In this document: one piece after another, positions 37,453 through 48,420 of the stretch
Layout: each line of letters starts with the position of its first letter
Position numbering within the stretch: position 1 is the stretch's first letter
DNA from: Trichoplax adhaerens
Lineage: Eukaryota; Placozoa; Uniplacotomia; Trichoplacea; Trichoplacidae
Length of the DNA: 64,000 nucleotides
Reading direction: 5' to 3'
Assembly (NCBI RefSeq): GCF_000150275.1
Contig: NW_002060944.1
Location: 127,614-191,613, forward strand
Translations under genes and position numbers: made by a program
The notes under the pieces: generated by a model
What the model was told of the DNA's origin: nothing
The model's database searches: none
What the model saw: the letters and a program-made list of their open reading frames with translations, nothing else

Positions 37453-37683
37453 ATGTTTTATTTCTCAACAAATATGGTGCATCTCAAACAATTTTTAATT
37501 AAAAAGAACAGACCAAAAGAAGATGACAATTATCAGACGTGTACGAAAGCTTTCTTTTTATATCCACTTAAATCTCTTTCAAATTTAAACGACTATTCAG
37601 AAGATTATAATAAAATCAAAGTTGAAGTTTGTGAACACTGTAGTGATATGTACTTACTTGCACATTGTCCAGATGATACATAA
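37453..37683 (+). CDS. Hypothetical 76-codon ORF
   Basis: A plausible ATG-to-TAA frame with mixed composition and a short Cys/His-containing end (VCEHCSDMYLL then HC). CxxC followed by HC could coordinate zinc, but a single pair is not diagnostic. There is no splice acceptor or donor that clearly links it to other exons and no recognised family. It stands alone in a 7-kb stretch without firm genes. It could be a small gene, a stray exon or chance. Confidence 0.25.
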   Translation: MFYFSTNMVHLKQFLIKKNRPKEDDNYQTCTKAFFLYPLKSLSNLNDYSEDYNKIKVEVCEHCSDMYLLAHCPDDT

Positions 37684-38927
37684 AACGCACAAAGTATGAA
37701 AATTAGCGCGTATAACTTCATCTTGTCTTAAATAGATTACCCAAACGAATATTTTGTCAGCAAGTGATATATAGTAGAAAAATATGTTTCACCGCGTCCA
37801 GCTGATGATTGTGAATCGGCTGTGGTTATAGATGGTGATCGGCTCTGTCTGTGTTCAAATCTCACTACGAGTGATGATTTTATACTATTGGCTATGTAGG
37901 TCTCCTATGTCGGTAAAAAGGATAAGATCGCAGCTCGTGTTTTCTGTGTCTTGAAAAGGGTAAAATTTATGACGTCAAAGTTATCATAGGAATGTCAATC
38001 TTAAATCGCCAAAGCTATTTCCTGTATTAACCTTGCAGTACGCATTTGTATTAATAAAAGCCCTGTAAATCAACCATTTGTCAGTTATTTTAGCCGTTTC
38101 ATAACTATAAATGAATTTTATATTCTAGGTCGTTTAATGTTGACATTGGTGAGTTCATTAATATTAAAATTTCTTTTGAAATTCTATTTTTGATCTATTT
38201 GTTTTGTAATACAGTTAAGAGGAAAATTTTCACAACACTTTCATTAAATGCCATTATTTCTTGGCTAAGCTGATAAGCTACGTCACTTTTCATAGGCCTT
38301 ACTTACCTACAGATGATATTTTGCGAAATAATCACCTCTCCAATACACTCGAAATTAGTCTAGAGACTAGTCATTCGAGTTGGGAGCAAAAATGTGCACT
38401 ATGTTATGTTCCATTCATAATTAAATCTTAAACTAAATATCTAATCAAGAATGAGTCTACTTGCGATTAGTAACTATAACCTTAAATTGATAATCGTACT
38501 TGATTATTTATAGTCTGCGGTGATACTCAAGTGAAACCAAATTTTGTTTATTTCCTACAGCATATAGTAGACGTAAATTACATTAATTGCTAGTGCCACC
38601 GCTGTCATATACCTGAATCATTTATTTAATGTATTAGCAAGCGTTTGCACTAAAATTACTTATGCATCAAATACGGATTAATATGCAAACTGATCATGAT
38701 TAGTGTAGATTTATAAAGAATTAAGCTCAATATTTGAGTAATGGGCAGTCGTATATCGAAAACTCCCAACTGTAAAAACAATAAATCGACTTAAAGTTAA
38801 AAGTTATGTTTCATTGGATGACTATATTTACATTTCGATCTTTTCATTATTAAATTGAATTAATAAGGTTGCTGTTTAGTTTTATTGCAAGTTCTTACTC
38901 AAATTATTTCACTTACAGCTATCTAAT

Positions 38928-39095
38928 ATGGTTTCTGATTCTAGATTAAGTGATTTGCATAAAATTTTAGGTTATTGTACCCTTGCTAATGAACGGATAG
39001 TACGTAGTGGTAATCTTAATAACGTTGATGTCGGAATTCTCTTACATAGTGAATTACGTTACACAAGTAATCGCTTAATTAATCGAATGCGATAG
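38928..39095 (+). CDS. Hypothetical short exon or small ORF
   Basis: A 55-aa frame preceded by a good acceptor (TTTCACTTACAG at 38918). It begins LSN then MVSDSRLSDLHKILGY, and its composition is balanced (Leu, Asn, Arg, Asp) rather than the Ile/Lys/Tyr/Asn bias of chance frames here. It ends NRLINRMR then TAG. It may be a terminal exon whose upstream exons I cannot place, or a fragment of a mobile element. Function unknown. Confidence 0.3.
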   Translation: MVSDSRLSDLHKILGYCTLANERIVRSGNLNNVDVGILLHSELRYTSNRLINRMR

Positions 39096-40020
39096 TGTTA
39101 GAATAGGTAAATTTACGAGTAGAACTGTAGTGTAAGTGGTAGTAACACTGATTAATATTGCCTGTGGTGTGCAGTAGAAATTAGAGTTATTAGAATAGCT
39201 TAGAGTAAACCCGATATCTCATTTCCCTGAATTAAAATTAATCCTTGTAGCTTGCCGTCGTGTTTCATGGTGTATTATAAGAATGAGCAATCTGGACATG
39301 ATAATCTTTCAGCATTGCTAAGCGAATACTCGAATATCTTTCAAATATCAATAACGTTACGTCATCTTTATACACTTTGTGCTAGATGCTTTCGATAGCA
39401 GTATCAGAAGTAGCTACTTCCAAATAATTATCCCCCAGTAATTTTGATCTAAGAAATGAAACATTTTGGCGCATACATATAACTGCATCACATTTAGGCT
39501 GATCTCGATAGATAGCGCTAACATCATTGTATATGGTTGCAACGTTGAACTGATGGTTATTAACAGTCTTAATCTAAATGTTACGGCATCTGGGAAACGT
39601 GAATAAGGCCTCTTCGCATCTAAATTGAAAACGGTAAACTTTCGCTAAATAGCTATACAAATCACCCTATTGCTTTATTCTTTTATAAAAATTTTAAAAT
39701 TTATGATGATTTTAAGCTTAAATTTTCGTTACGTGAGTGAATATCATCTTATTTTGATTAGTAACACTATGCATTTCCGATCTGAAGGTAAAAATTTGCA
39801 GTACACAAACTAATTATAATTATCGGCACCTACCTTTACCATGCGATGAATTTCAGATCTCTCATACATCACCATAGCTTTGTTGTTTGTGGATTAGCAA
39901 TAATGCACCATTACAATTCTTTTTTTGGGTTTTAGGATAGTACTACGCTTGTATTGTAAACGAGTAAAGCTTAAATATAATAAGAATTCTATTACTATAC
40001 TATTACTATTATTACTATTA

Positions 40021-40130
40021 CTAGTAAAGTTCCCGTTCATATGAACGGGTATATATTCTACATAAAGCAAAACATTGAAAGAAAATTCACAGCCAGATTA
40101 TTTCTTACTACTTTATATATGCTTCTTCTA
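40021..40130. repeat. Dispersed repeat copy 1, with palindrome
   Basis: About 110 bp starting CTAGTAAAGTTCCCGTTCAT and sharing ordered segments (GTATATATTCTA, AAAGAAAATT, AGATTAT) with 63363-63467. It includes the perfect 18-bp palindrome CCCGTTCATATGAACGGG at 40032-40049. In the other copy the palindrome has decayed. Likely a short dispersed element. Confidence 0.65.
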
Positions 40131-42050
40131 GGAGCTACACTGCTAGATCAAGTCCGTAGAATTAATACATTATTCATATAAACTATTTATGTTAAGAATC
40201 ATCTGAAACATATGTATTGCACATGTGCATTCTGTTCGTGTGTATAGTGATGAGATATTAAGGGGTATATTTTTGATCAACAGCTTAATAATATTATTAC
40301 TTTATATCCTTGAACATATGAGCCGGTTCTAATACGCTTTATTACGTAGTGTTGAAACATTAGATAATAGAGTAACGTGAAATTTATTATGAAGCGAATT
40401 CTCGTAAACTTTAAATTTCGACATCCAATATTTTTAAGATTGCAATACGAAGATTGAATTTTATAGCATTTCTTAGCATTAACTTCACTCCAAATTCTAA
40501 ATATTATTGTTAGAATATAAGATTATTATTATCTTTGACATCATCACATCACTGAGTACATTTATTCCAAATGAAAGTATTACTTTTAAGAGAATAACAA
40601 GTGCCAAATTTTATCGCTATACAGTATCAGATTTTATGCCATCGCCATATAAATTTCCAGTATTTGTAATTATGATTGGTAGATCCTATCTCTAATCGGA
40701 TATTGATATATAAGCATAAAAGTGTAATTGAGATTTACAGTTAGTCATTCATATTTATTGTAATTTATGCACCAATGATTGTTCTTTTAATTTGGTGCCC
40801 ATCGATATTATCAATAATTTTATTTATACTGCTGATAATTAATTTATATTCTGTTTTATAGAACTAATTGTTAGAATATTAAATCGTACTGATAATTTTA
40901 AAGTGGGCTTCTCCGCTGAGTTAAGCAGATCCCTAGCCTTGTAGCTAGTAAATTAGACGACAGTATTGATAATTTAGAATAAATGGTGTTCTTCCCATAA
41001 TTAAATAGCGTAGTTCGCGTGTACTTTTTTACGTTTACGTTAACTTATCAGAATCCCGCTCTTACATACGGATTAAAATCTCGTTTGGTAAGAAAATATA
41101 ATTACATGAGAATTTCTCTTCGATTACTATTATTACTGTACCGCTACGTTGGTACTAATATCTAGAAATAATCTAGAGTAGAGTTATTAGGCAATCTATT
41201 GTACTATCAAGGAACTGCCCTTCCTGTGAGGGTATCTTGCTAACTACGGTAAAACTGTTAAGACACAATATTGATTGAAGGTTCGACATACTGTAAACTG
41301 AATCAATATAACAGTTAATCAAGATGGCGACAGATCAGTCATGCTAAGGAAAGTAGGCATAATTCAACGTATGATTGCTTCTAAATATTGCTTTTGCTAT
41401 CCTGCAACGTACTATTGCTTTAAGATACCGTGCGACGTCTACAAGGGTCATTAGCAGCTACGAGAGTAGAAACGGCAGAGATAAAGTTATCGCAGTAATG
41501 TAAAACCAGCATGTTATGAACAATTTTGTGCTAAAGGCAACTGAATAATGTAGTAAGCTCATTTCGGTCACATATCATCGAGTTCTAAAGATAATTTTAT
41601 TCCATAACGACGTCATAGGGTTAATCATCCTTAACGGTTACTGGATATAATATTAGTCCAAAGCCCAACTAATAAAAACAAGTCATTTACTAAATTACAT
41701 ACTCACTACAAATATCATAATAAGCATAAGTGCATTGTTTCGTTTTTATATAAGATTATTTGATAACAAGATACAGATGGCTGTTGTACATATAATCATA
41801 AACCTTTCTAAGTATAAGCACGATATACCAGTAAAATTTTTTTGAAAGAGATATGCCAATTTAATTAAGAATACATTGTAAACACAACAAGGCATTAAAT
41901 GATACCTTTTATAATGAATATACTTTACTATTTTTCTTGAACAACATCACATTACGATAATAGAAAGGACTACGTACGGTACTTAAAGTAGAACTACAAC
42001 TAATAATGTGTTATAATTCAGGGTATACTTCAGTGCTCAAAGTGATTCAT

Positions 42051-45000
42051 TTATAGTTCATCACGTGGTTTATCTTCTTTTGCTTCATCGCCTGCATCTA
42101 TATCGCCTTCATCGTCTTGGAGTTCTTCTGTTACACCTTCCGATTTACCCATCCCTTTACCACCAGAAGTAACAAAGTTCGCCAAAGCATCTAATCCACG
42201 TTCACCACTATATTGGATTTGTTCCTAGAAAATGTATGGATGAGAATAAGACCATCTCGATATAGCTTACGAATATACGATTTGACAATACTGCACAATC
42301 ATACAATCTCCAATATGCCAAAAGTTAATTAAACTACCTTATTTTCTCCAGCAGGGAAGTATATTAAAGTTGGGAAACTACGAATAGCGACATCTTCCAC
42401 TTCATTGGCAGTCGAATCTATTTTAGCTATGACTACGTTTTTGTCATCCTGGAATTTTTCTCCTAATTTGTCCCAAATTGGAGCTAATTCCTTACAATGT
42501 CCACACCAAGGAGCATCTAGATTTTAAGCAATCATTGCAGCAATTACAGACGCAAAATTAGTGCTCATTAAATACACTTTTGGTACTACAGCAAAATATC
42601 ATTTGTTGGAGAGTACAATTACAGCATTAAACTTACAAAATTCAACAAAGACTGCTTTTTTGGGATCTTTGGCTACAGCATCGAAATTTTTACCAACCAA
42701 AACTTTTACTGGTTTTGCATCCCAATCTTCGGGCACATCTTCCGACTTGAAGTGTTGCTAATTTAATAAACATAAACGTCACTAGCGTCGGATATCAATA
42801 TGCAGTTTAGGCACCATTTACTATACAAGACTCATAATCGCGATGCTTACCTTGACTTTCCCGTCAACAAAGTCTCCAACAAACTTTTTAAGGTTCTCTT
42901 CGTTAAATTCTTCAAAATTTGGTCTAAATTTTTTCATATCACTTTCTTCCATTTTGATAATTCTAACATTAGTTTTCTGTAAATTAAAAGAAGTTAAATT
43001 ATGCATAACTACGAACGAACGTTATAAACGTGATAATAAATTTCAAGATTATGATTCGTACATCCTCTTTCTTGATATCGAAAAATTCTGCAAGACGTTC
43101 ATTTTGCTCATCGTCCATGTCCACGTAAATGAATAACATCTGCAGGATTAGATAAGAGACAATTACGTAAAAAATAACGAAATAAAATATGGAAGGTAAT
43201 ACTAATCATGAAAGTATACGTAAGAATATAAGTACCTCCATCCTAAATTCTGTAGCAACTTTTTTCAGGGCAGCTACACCTTTATTGAAGTTTTCCTCAT
43301 CTTTTTTACCAATAAATAGAAGCAAATGAGTCTTGACGTCACTACCGAAAATCTTGGGTGCATTCTATATAAACAACAGAAAAGATAATATATAAAGACC
43401 TGCTCATAAGCATTTTTATTCAATGATTTGTAAAGGACGTTTTAATGCATTAAAAATTACTTCTTGAGTAAATTCGTTGATTAAAGGTAAGGCAAAAATA
43501 CGAGCAAACTTAAGAATATTCTCCTTTGTCATCCAGCCTTTAAATTCTTCAGCATCGCTATCCTAAAATGTTCCAAATAAAGAATGTAATTTATCTGTTG
43601 AATATTGTATACCTAATCAATATTGCCAGATCGTTGATAACTAATTCTATAGTAAGACAGCATTACTACGTACTTTTTTGTACATAATTATGTTTTCCAT
43701 TTCGATCTTTAGTCCAGCTGCAACTTCAGGGTTGTTAACGAGGGCCCAGGTAACAGCATCCACTTCTTCTGCTGCTGCAATAAAGTCTTTGGGCGTAGCT
43801 TGATCCAAATCACGAAATAAACCAAGTACCACGACGTCATTCTCATTTTTTAGCTTTTCGAGTTGTTCAGAACTTTCAACAGAAACATAAATAGGTCCAG
43901 TCTTTTTCTTTAACCAGCGAACAATACCGTCAGCATCACGATTTCCTTTTAGTAAATTTCAAAATTTAATAACACCATAGAAATAGTAAAAACAGGATTT
44001 TTAAATTATTTATTGATTACATTCACTGGAGGAAAGTTATGTCGAGAATATTATTGTACGGCGTACTGTATTATGCTAGAATAACATTGTGCATCATTTG
44101 TGTAATGCCGGAAATTGCTTTCTCCCTGGTAAAAGCCCCATAGTAATTATTAGCCTTAACCGATCATTTCTATTTATTGCTGGGGTCCAGTAAATAGTCT
44201 ACGTATGTTGTTAACGAAACTAAAAAAAAATCAATCTAAACATATTAATATCCATCCATGTTCACGTATGAGCTGATCAATAACGATCTGTCGGTTCTAT
44301 TTCAGTACAATTTCGTTGTCAAAGCACTTCATATAATAGGAAGGTTATAGTTGCTTCATTCAATCTATCGTATTACGTCGCCACTGTTCACGTACAATTA
44401 ATTATTATTGAATTGTAACTTATAATAAATGTTTACAAGTGAAAACTGCGCAATGAAATGTCGTTATTCTCATACGGGAGTGGGTAACATTTCTCAATTT
44501 GGTTAAAATGATAAAATAAATAGAAATTTCGATAAATGAACTGCAGTATGTCATTAACGTAGCATAACTTAGTAGTAACGTCAAGGACAGAATACGTACA
44601 GTATAAGGTCTATCTGTGCTTAAAGAGCGTTGGTTGTAAACTCGTGCTGAACAATAGAATTTTCATTTATTCAGCTTATTATAATCATTTATACAGATGG
44701 CGATTAAATAGTAATCTACTGTACGTATACCAAAATAGCACTTTGCATTGCTATTGTATTCCATTGGACAATAATGAACCAAAGCAAGTGAGTGCAGCTA
44801 TTTACTACACTGACTGGAGATGGTCCGAATGGTATGAAACAAAACGATCATCAAGTATTGTTGATTAGCTTTCGAATGTAAATGAAGTATTTATCACTAT
44901 AAAATAAGGTGCCTGCTTCATGAGTAAACCTTCATTTTTTGATGATTACAGAACGTATTATCTATTCATAGAATTTATTTATGCAAATGTTATCGATTAC

Positions 45001-47246
45001 AGATTTGGAGTAAAACAGTTGCATAAGAACAAAAACTGGTGTAAATCCTGTCCATAGTAAGATCGATCTCAATTTCCTTGTAGGATGACATGATATTATC
45101 CTAAGACTGAAATCAACTATGAGTCTATAAGATTTTATTGGTAGATTTTATGCTTCGTTTCGTAGCTGGGAAAGCAGGGTACGCTGGCGTACAAATATAT
45201 AATTACAATAAAACGAATAAATAACACCGTCGCGATTGCGAAGCAGTGTTGTTTAGTGTAATAATCATCTTACCATTGTACTTAATTTTCTTTCCATCCT
45301 TGAAAAAAAATAAGGTAGGATAACCTTGTACTTCATGTTGTTGTGCTAATGAGCTCTCGACGGTAGCGTCAACTTTAGCTAGCCTAATTTCTGACTTTTC
45401 CTCCATCAAGACATCAGCAGCCTTGGCATATTCTGGTGCTAAATTTTTGCAATGTCCACACCAAGGTGCATCTGCATCCCGTTACATTATTATCCATATC
45501 AGTAGCACAGGTGGTCCATCAACAATGTATCAAAGGATATGAAACAAATAAAATATTCACCATTCAATCTATGAAGTTGAAAGGCATCAATTTACATGTA
45601 TTATACTGTTCATAAATAATCACAGTAATCATTTCATGATAGTGTCACTTTATATAAGTCGCAACGTAACATTCTTACTCGTAGTCTAAAAGAAGTGCCT
45701 ATGGCATTGCACACGTGGTACTGCTATTCCAAAATGGCTGTGATAAAATTAGCATAATGTGTGGTTAAATTTTCCCCAAATGTATAAGTTGCTTTACAAT
45801 GCACCTACAAATGGGGATTGATGCCTTTTCTATCACGGCAACGCTATTTAAGTATTTTGTTACCATCAGCAACTTCATGATTCCCCTTTTTACCCTTATG
45901 TCGTGGGTAACCACAAAGCAATTCAATGCTACAGAGCTGATGAAACAAAAGCCTACGCGATTACTCAATTTTCGATACTGCCATACATGTTTGCAATAAT
46001 CATACAGTATAGTAAATAACTATCAAAAATGAATTCAGAGTATTGGTGTCGCTCGCTTTAGAGTACACCGATCTCCAATGTAAGATGCAATTCATCGATC
46101 CAAGAAAGAAGGTACGACCTTCTATAACTTTATGCTATGATGAATGAATGACTCATTATCTCCTACTATTACAGAAATGATTATGATATCGTCCATGTTG
46201 ATTGAACGATAAAAGTGAAGTAGCTCGACGATTATCCTTTCAGTCTGTTAGGCAAAATAACTTCTTAAGTAATTGGTTGTTTCTCAAGGACGAGATTACA
46301 ATACATTGTCCTCAATAACACCTTAATAAGATCAAATAATTCAGTCATCAATGGTTATTGTCGGTCGCTGTTTCGTCCATTGCATCGTCATCCGCTAATT
46401 AACTATTTATTAAGTGAAATAATCATTTACGGTAATGATACCATCTCTGTCTATATAGACGCGTAAGAAAGTAGATAGCTTACCATGGGTATCACTACTT
46501 TAACAATAAGATGGCACCTATTACAGGATCATCGTATTTCAATACCAAGCTATTTGCTTGTTATTACCATGCCAATCAAGTAGTACATATCATGAGCCGC
46601 CATAGATTCGATTGTACCGGAAAGTTGACTAAGGTAGTTTCATATTCAAGTCGCTACGTCCTAGTAGCCGATAGTAGACTTATCGACACTCGTTCACTTG
46701 ACAGTCGGACTCGACGACGATCCTACTGTAAATATACACACGCTGACGCAAGACTCTCTGCGACACTGTGTACCAACAACGGAATACACCATAATAAGGA
46801 AGTTAAAAAAAAAATGGACCATGAATAGCATAGGGTAATCAGGAGCTCTTTTATCGAACTCGATTCCACTTGTGCTATCGTCACGACAAGTTGTTGTCAC
46901 TTATGGAAAAGGAAGCAGAATGAATAAAAAAAGAAAGTGTAAACTGCCTAAAGAGGGAGCAGAGCTATTCACTATTCTCCAAATCTTTTACAAATGAAGA
47001 AATGGAAAAATACAAAAGCGCATGGTATCCCCTTAGCCCTACTGCAATCCTATTCCATTTACATGGCTACAACAATGTCAAAGAAAACATGACTGACTTA
47101 CAAAATTCAACTAATAAATATTTATGCTGGTCCAATGTTTCTTTGAAATTGTCGGTGGTGACGACGAGGACATTTTTATCTGCCACATCTTCAGCCATGG
47201 CCAATGAAAGGCACATCAATGAGAAAAGAATGAGTGTAGTCTTCAT
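42051..47246 (-). CDS. P4HB: Protein disulfide isomerase (P4HB/PDIA1-like)
   Basis: Ten exons join in phase on the minus strand: 47246-47102, 45471-45274, 43945-43674, 43562-43461, 43364-43236, 43139-43062, 42976-42851, 42757-42637, 42516-42338 and 42224-42051. They total 1524 nt, or 507 aa, close to the usual PDIA1 length of about 508. The enzyme forms, reduces and isomerises disulfides in the ER lumen. The signal peptide is [18 protein letters not shown]; an in-frame start 8 codons upstream would only extend it. Both catalytic thioredoxin domains carry APWCGHCK (exons 2 and 9). The two non-catalytic b domains lie between, and an acidic tail ends in RDEL, an ER-retrieval signal. The intron splitting the TAT of FY|APWCGHC occurs at the identical site in both catalytic domains, a trace of the ancient domain duplication. 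Symbol given by domain order; PDIA3 would normally lack the long acidic tail. Confidence 0.95.
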
Positions 47247-47702
47247 TTTTAATCGGTCAACTCTTGCCACTTTACCTTTCTATACCTAGAACTAGTCAAA
47301 GAGAAATAAGATACAGCATCAACTATTGGGTTCTTTTCCTATGTTGCCATCCAAACTTGCTTGCAACGACATTAACTTACCTTTCAAGTCTTAATGTCGC
47401 AATGATTGGATAGGACGTTAAGACACTTCCAAGTCGTGCAACTGTTGAGGATGGACTCGACGTAGTGCGGAAAATATGAACTGGTAGGGGCTATGGAACC
47501 CTGCGCTTGCGCATTGTAAAAACTCGTGGAAGGATTTGATTGGTAGACAGATTGACGATTGGGGGTGGAGTGTTGTGTTGAAAAACAGACACAGCAAGCG
47601 ATACTGTGGCAACATCTCCATTTGCATCATGACACAGCACCCGGAAAATGGACTGTTGACGAAACGAGAACAATAACATCCGTACCAGTACAGTGTACAG
47701 TA
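47247..47702. promoter_or_regulatory. Upstream region of the PDI gene
   Basis: Immediate 5' flank of the PDI gene on the minus strand. It is less AT-rich than its surroundings. No TATA box or specific ER-stress element was confidently identified. Short frames here are not credible genes. Confidence 0.35.
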
Positions 47703-48420
47703 CAGAACTGGTACAGTGGACAGCAAGTTGGTACAGTAGTGTACTGTACACTGTACACTGTACAGTAGTCCATGAAGTTGGTTGGAAAATTCAAGTAGTG
47801 CTGTTTACCTCCTATTTTCCATACTAGTCACCAGTGCAATATTGTGATCAGTTACTTTATTAATGTCATTGTGAATCAACACTAAGATTCTAGGCAGTCC
47901 ATGCAGTCCTGTGTAGCATGGATTACTCCAAAAAAGCCTTTTTGGACTAGTCCACGCATGTACTGTATGCAGTTGTCAGAAAGGCAAGGAAACGTACAGT
48001 ACAGAACTGTCACTGTACTGTACAGTGTACAGTGTACAGTACCGTACAGTAGCAGTACTGTACACTGTACAGTACAGAACTGGGACAGTGGACAGCAAGT
48101 TGGTTCAGCACATTATAGTAGTTAATGAAGTTGGTTGGAAAATTCAAGTAGTGCTGTTTACCTCTTATTTTCCATACTAGTCACCAGTGCAATATTGTGG
48201 TCAGTTAGTTTATTGATGTCATTGCGAATCAACACTAAGATTCTAGGCAGTCCATGCAGTCCTGTGTAGCATGGATTACTAGCCTTTTTGGAGCAGTCCG
48301 CGCATGTGCTGTATGCAGTTAGTCAGAAAGGCTAGGAAACGTACAGGACTGACACTGTACAGTGTACAGTGTACAGTACTGTACACTATGGCTACAGTAC
48401 AGTACTGTACACATCAGGCG
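47703..48420. repeat. Tandem duplication of about 372 bp
   Basis: CAGAACTGG(T/G)ACAGTGGAC at 47703 recurs at 48075. Each copy contains, in order, a GTACAGTAC palindrome cluster, GAAGTTGGTTGGAAAATTC, a CTATTTTCCATACTAGTCAC-like segment (first copy has CCTATT, second CTTATT) and TCTAGGCAGTCCATGCAGTC. Copies are nearly identical apart from scattered substitutions and small indels in the palindrome tract, so the duplication is fairly recent. No coding content. Confidence 0.9.

Larger units (their letters stand above)
34633..42050. other. Long region with no firm gene
   Basis: About 7.4 kb of AT-rich DNA. It may include 5' exons of the membrane-protein gene (see 36014-36611). Two weak plus-strand candidates are listed separately (37453-37683 and 38928-39095), as is a dispersed repeat with a perfect palindrome at 40032-40049. 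Nothing else is recognisable. Confidence 0.5.

Noticed and set aside
44644-44868. 74-codon plus-strand frame inside the second PDI intron
   Set aside because: No splice partners or family resemblance; nested antisense in an intron and compatible with chance.
46511-46828. 105-codon plus-strand frame inside the first PDI intron
   Set aside because: No recognisable domain. Composition rich in Arg/Ser/Tyr typical of random frames; a competing minus frame overlaps it.
47247-47270. Upstream in-frame start of PDI adding MARVDRLK
   Set aside because: The later Met gives a standard signal peptide at the extreme N-terminus; the extension would place charged residues before it.
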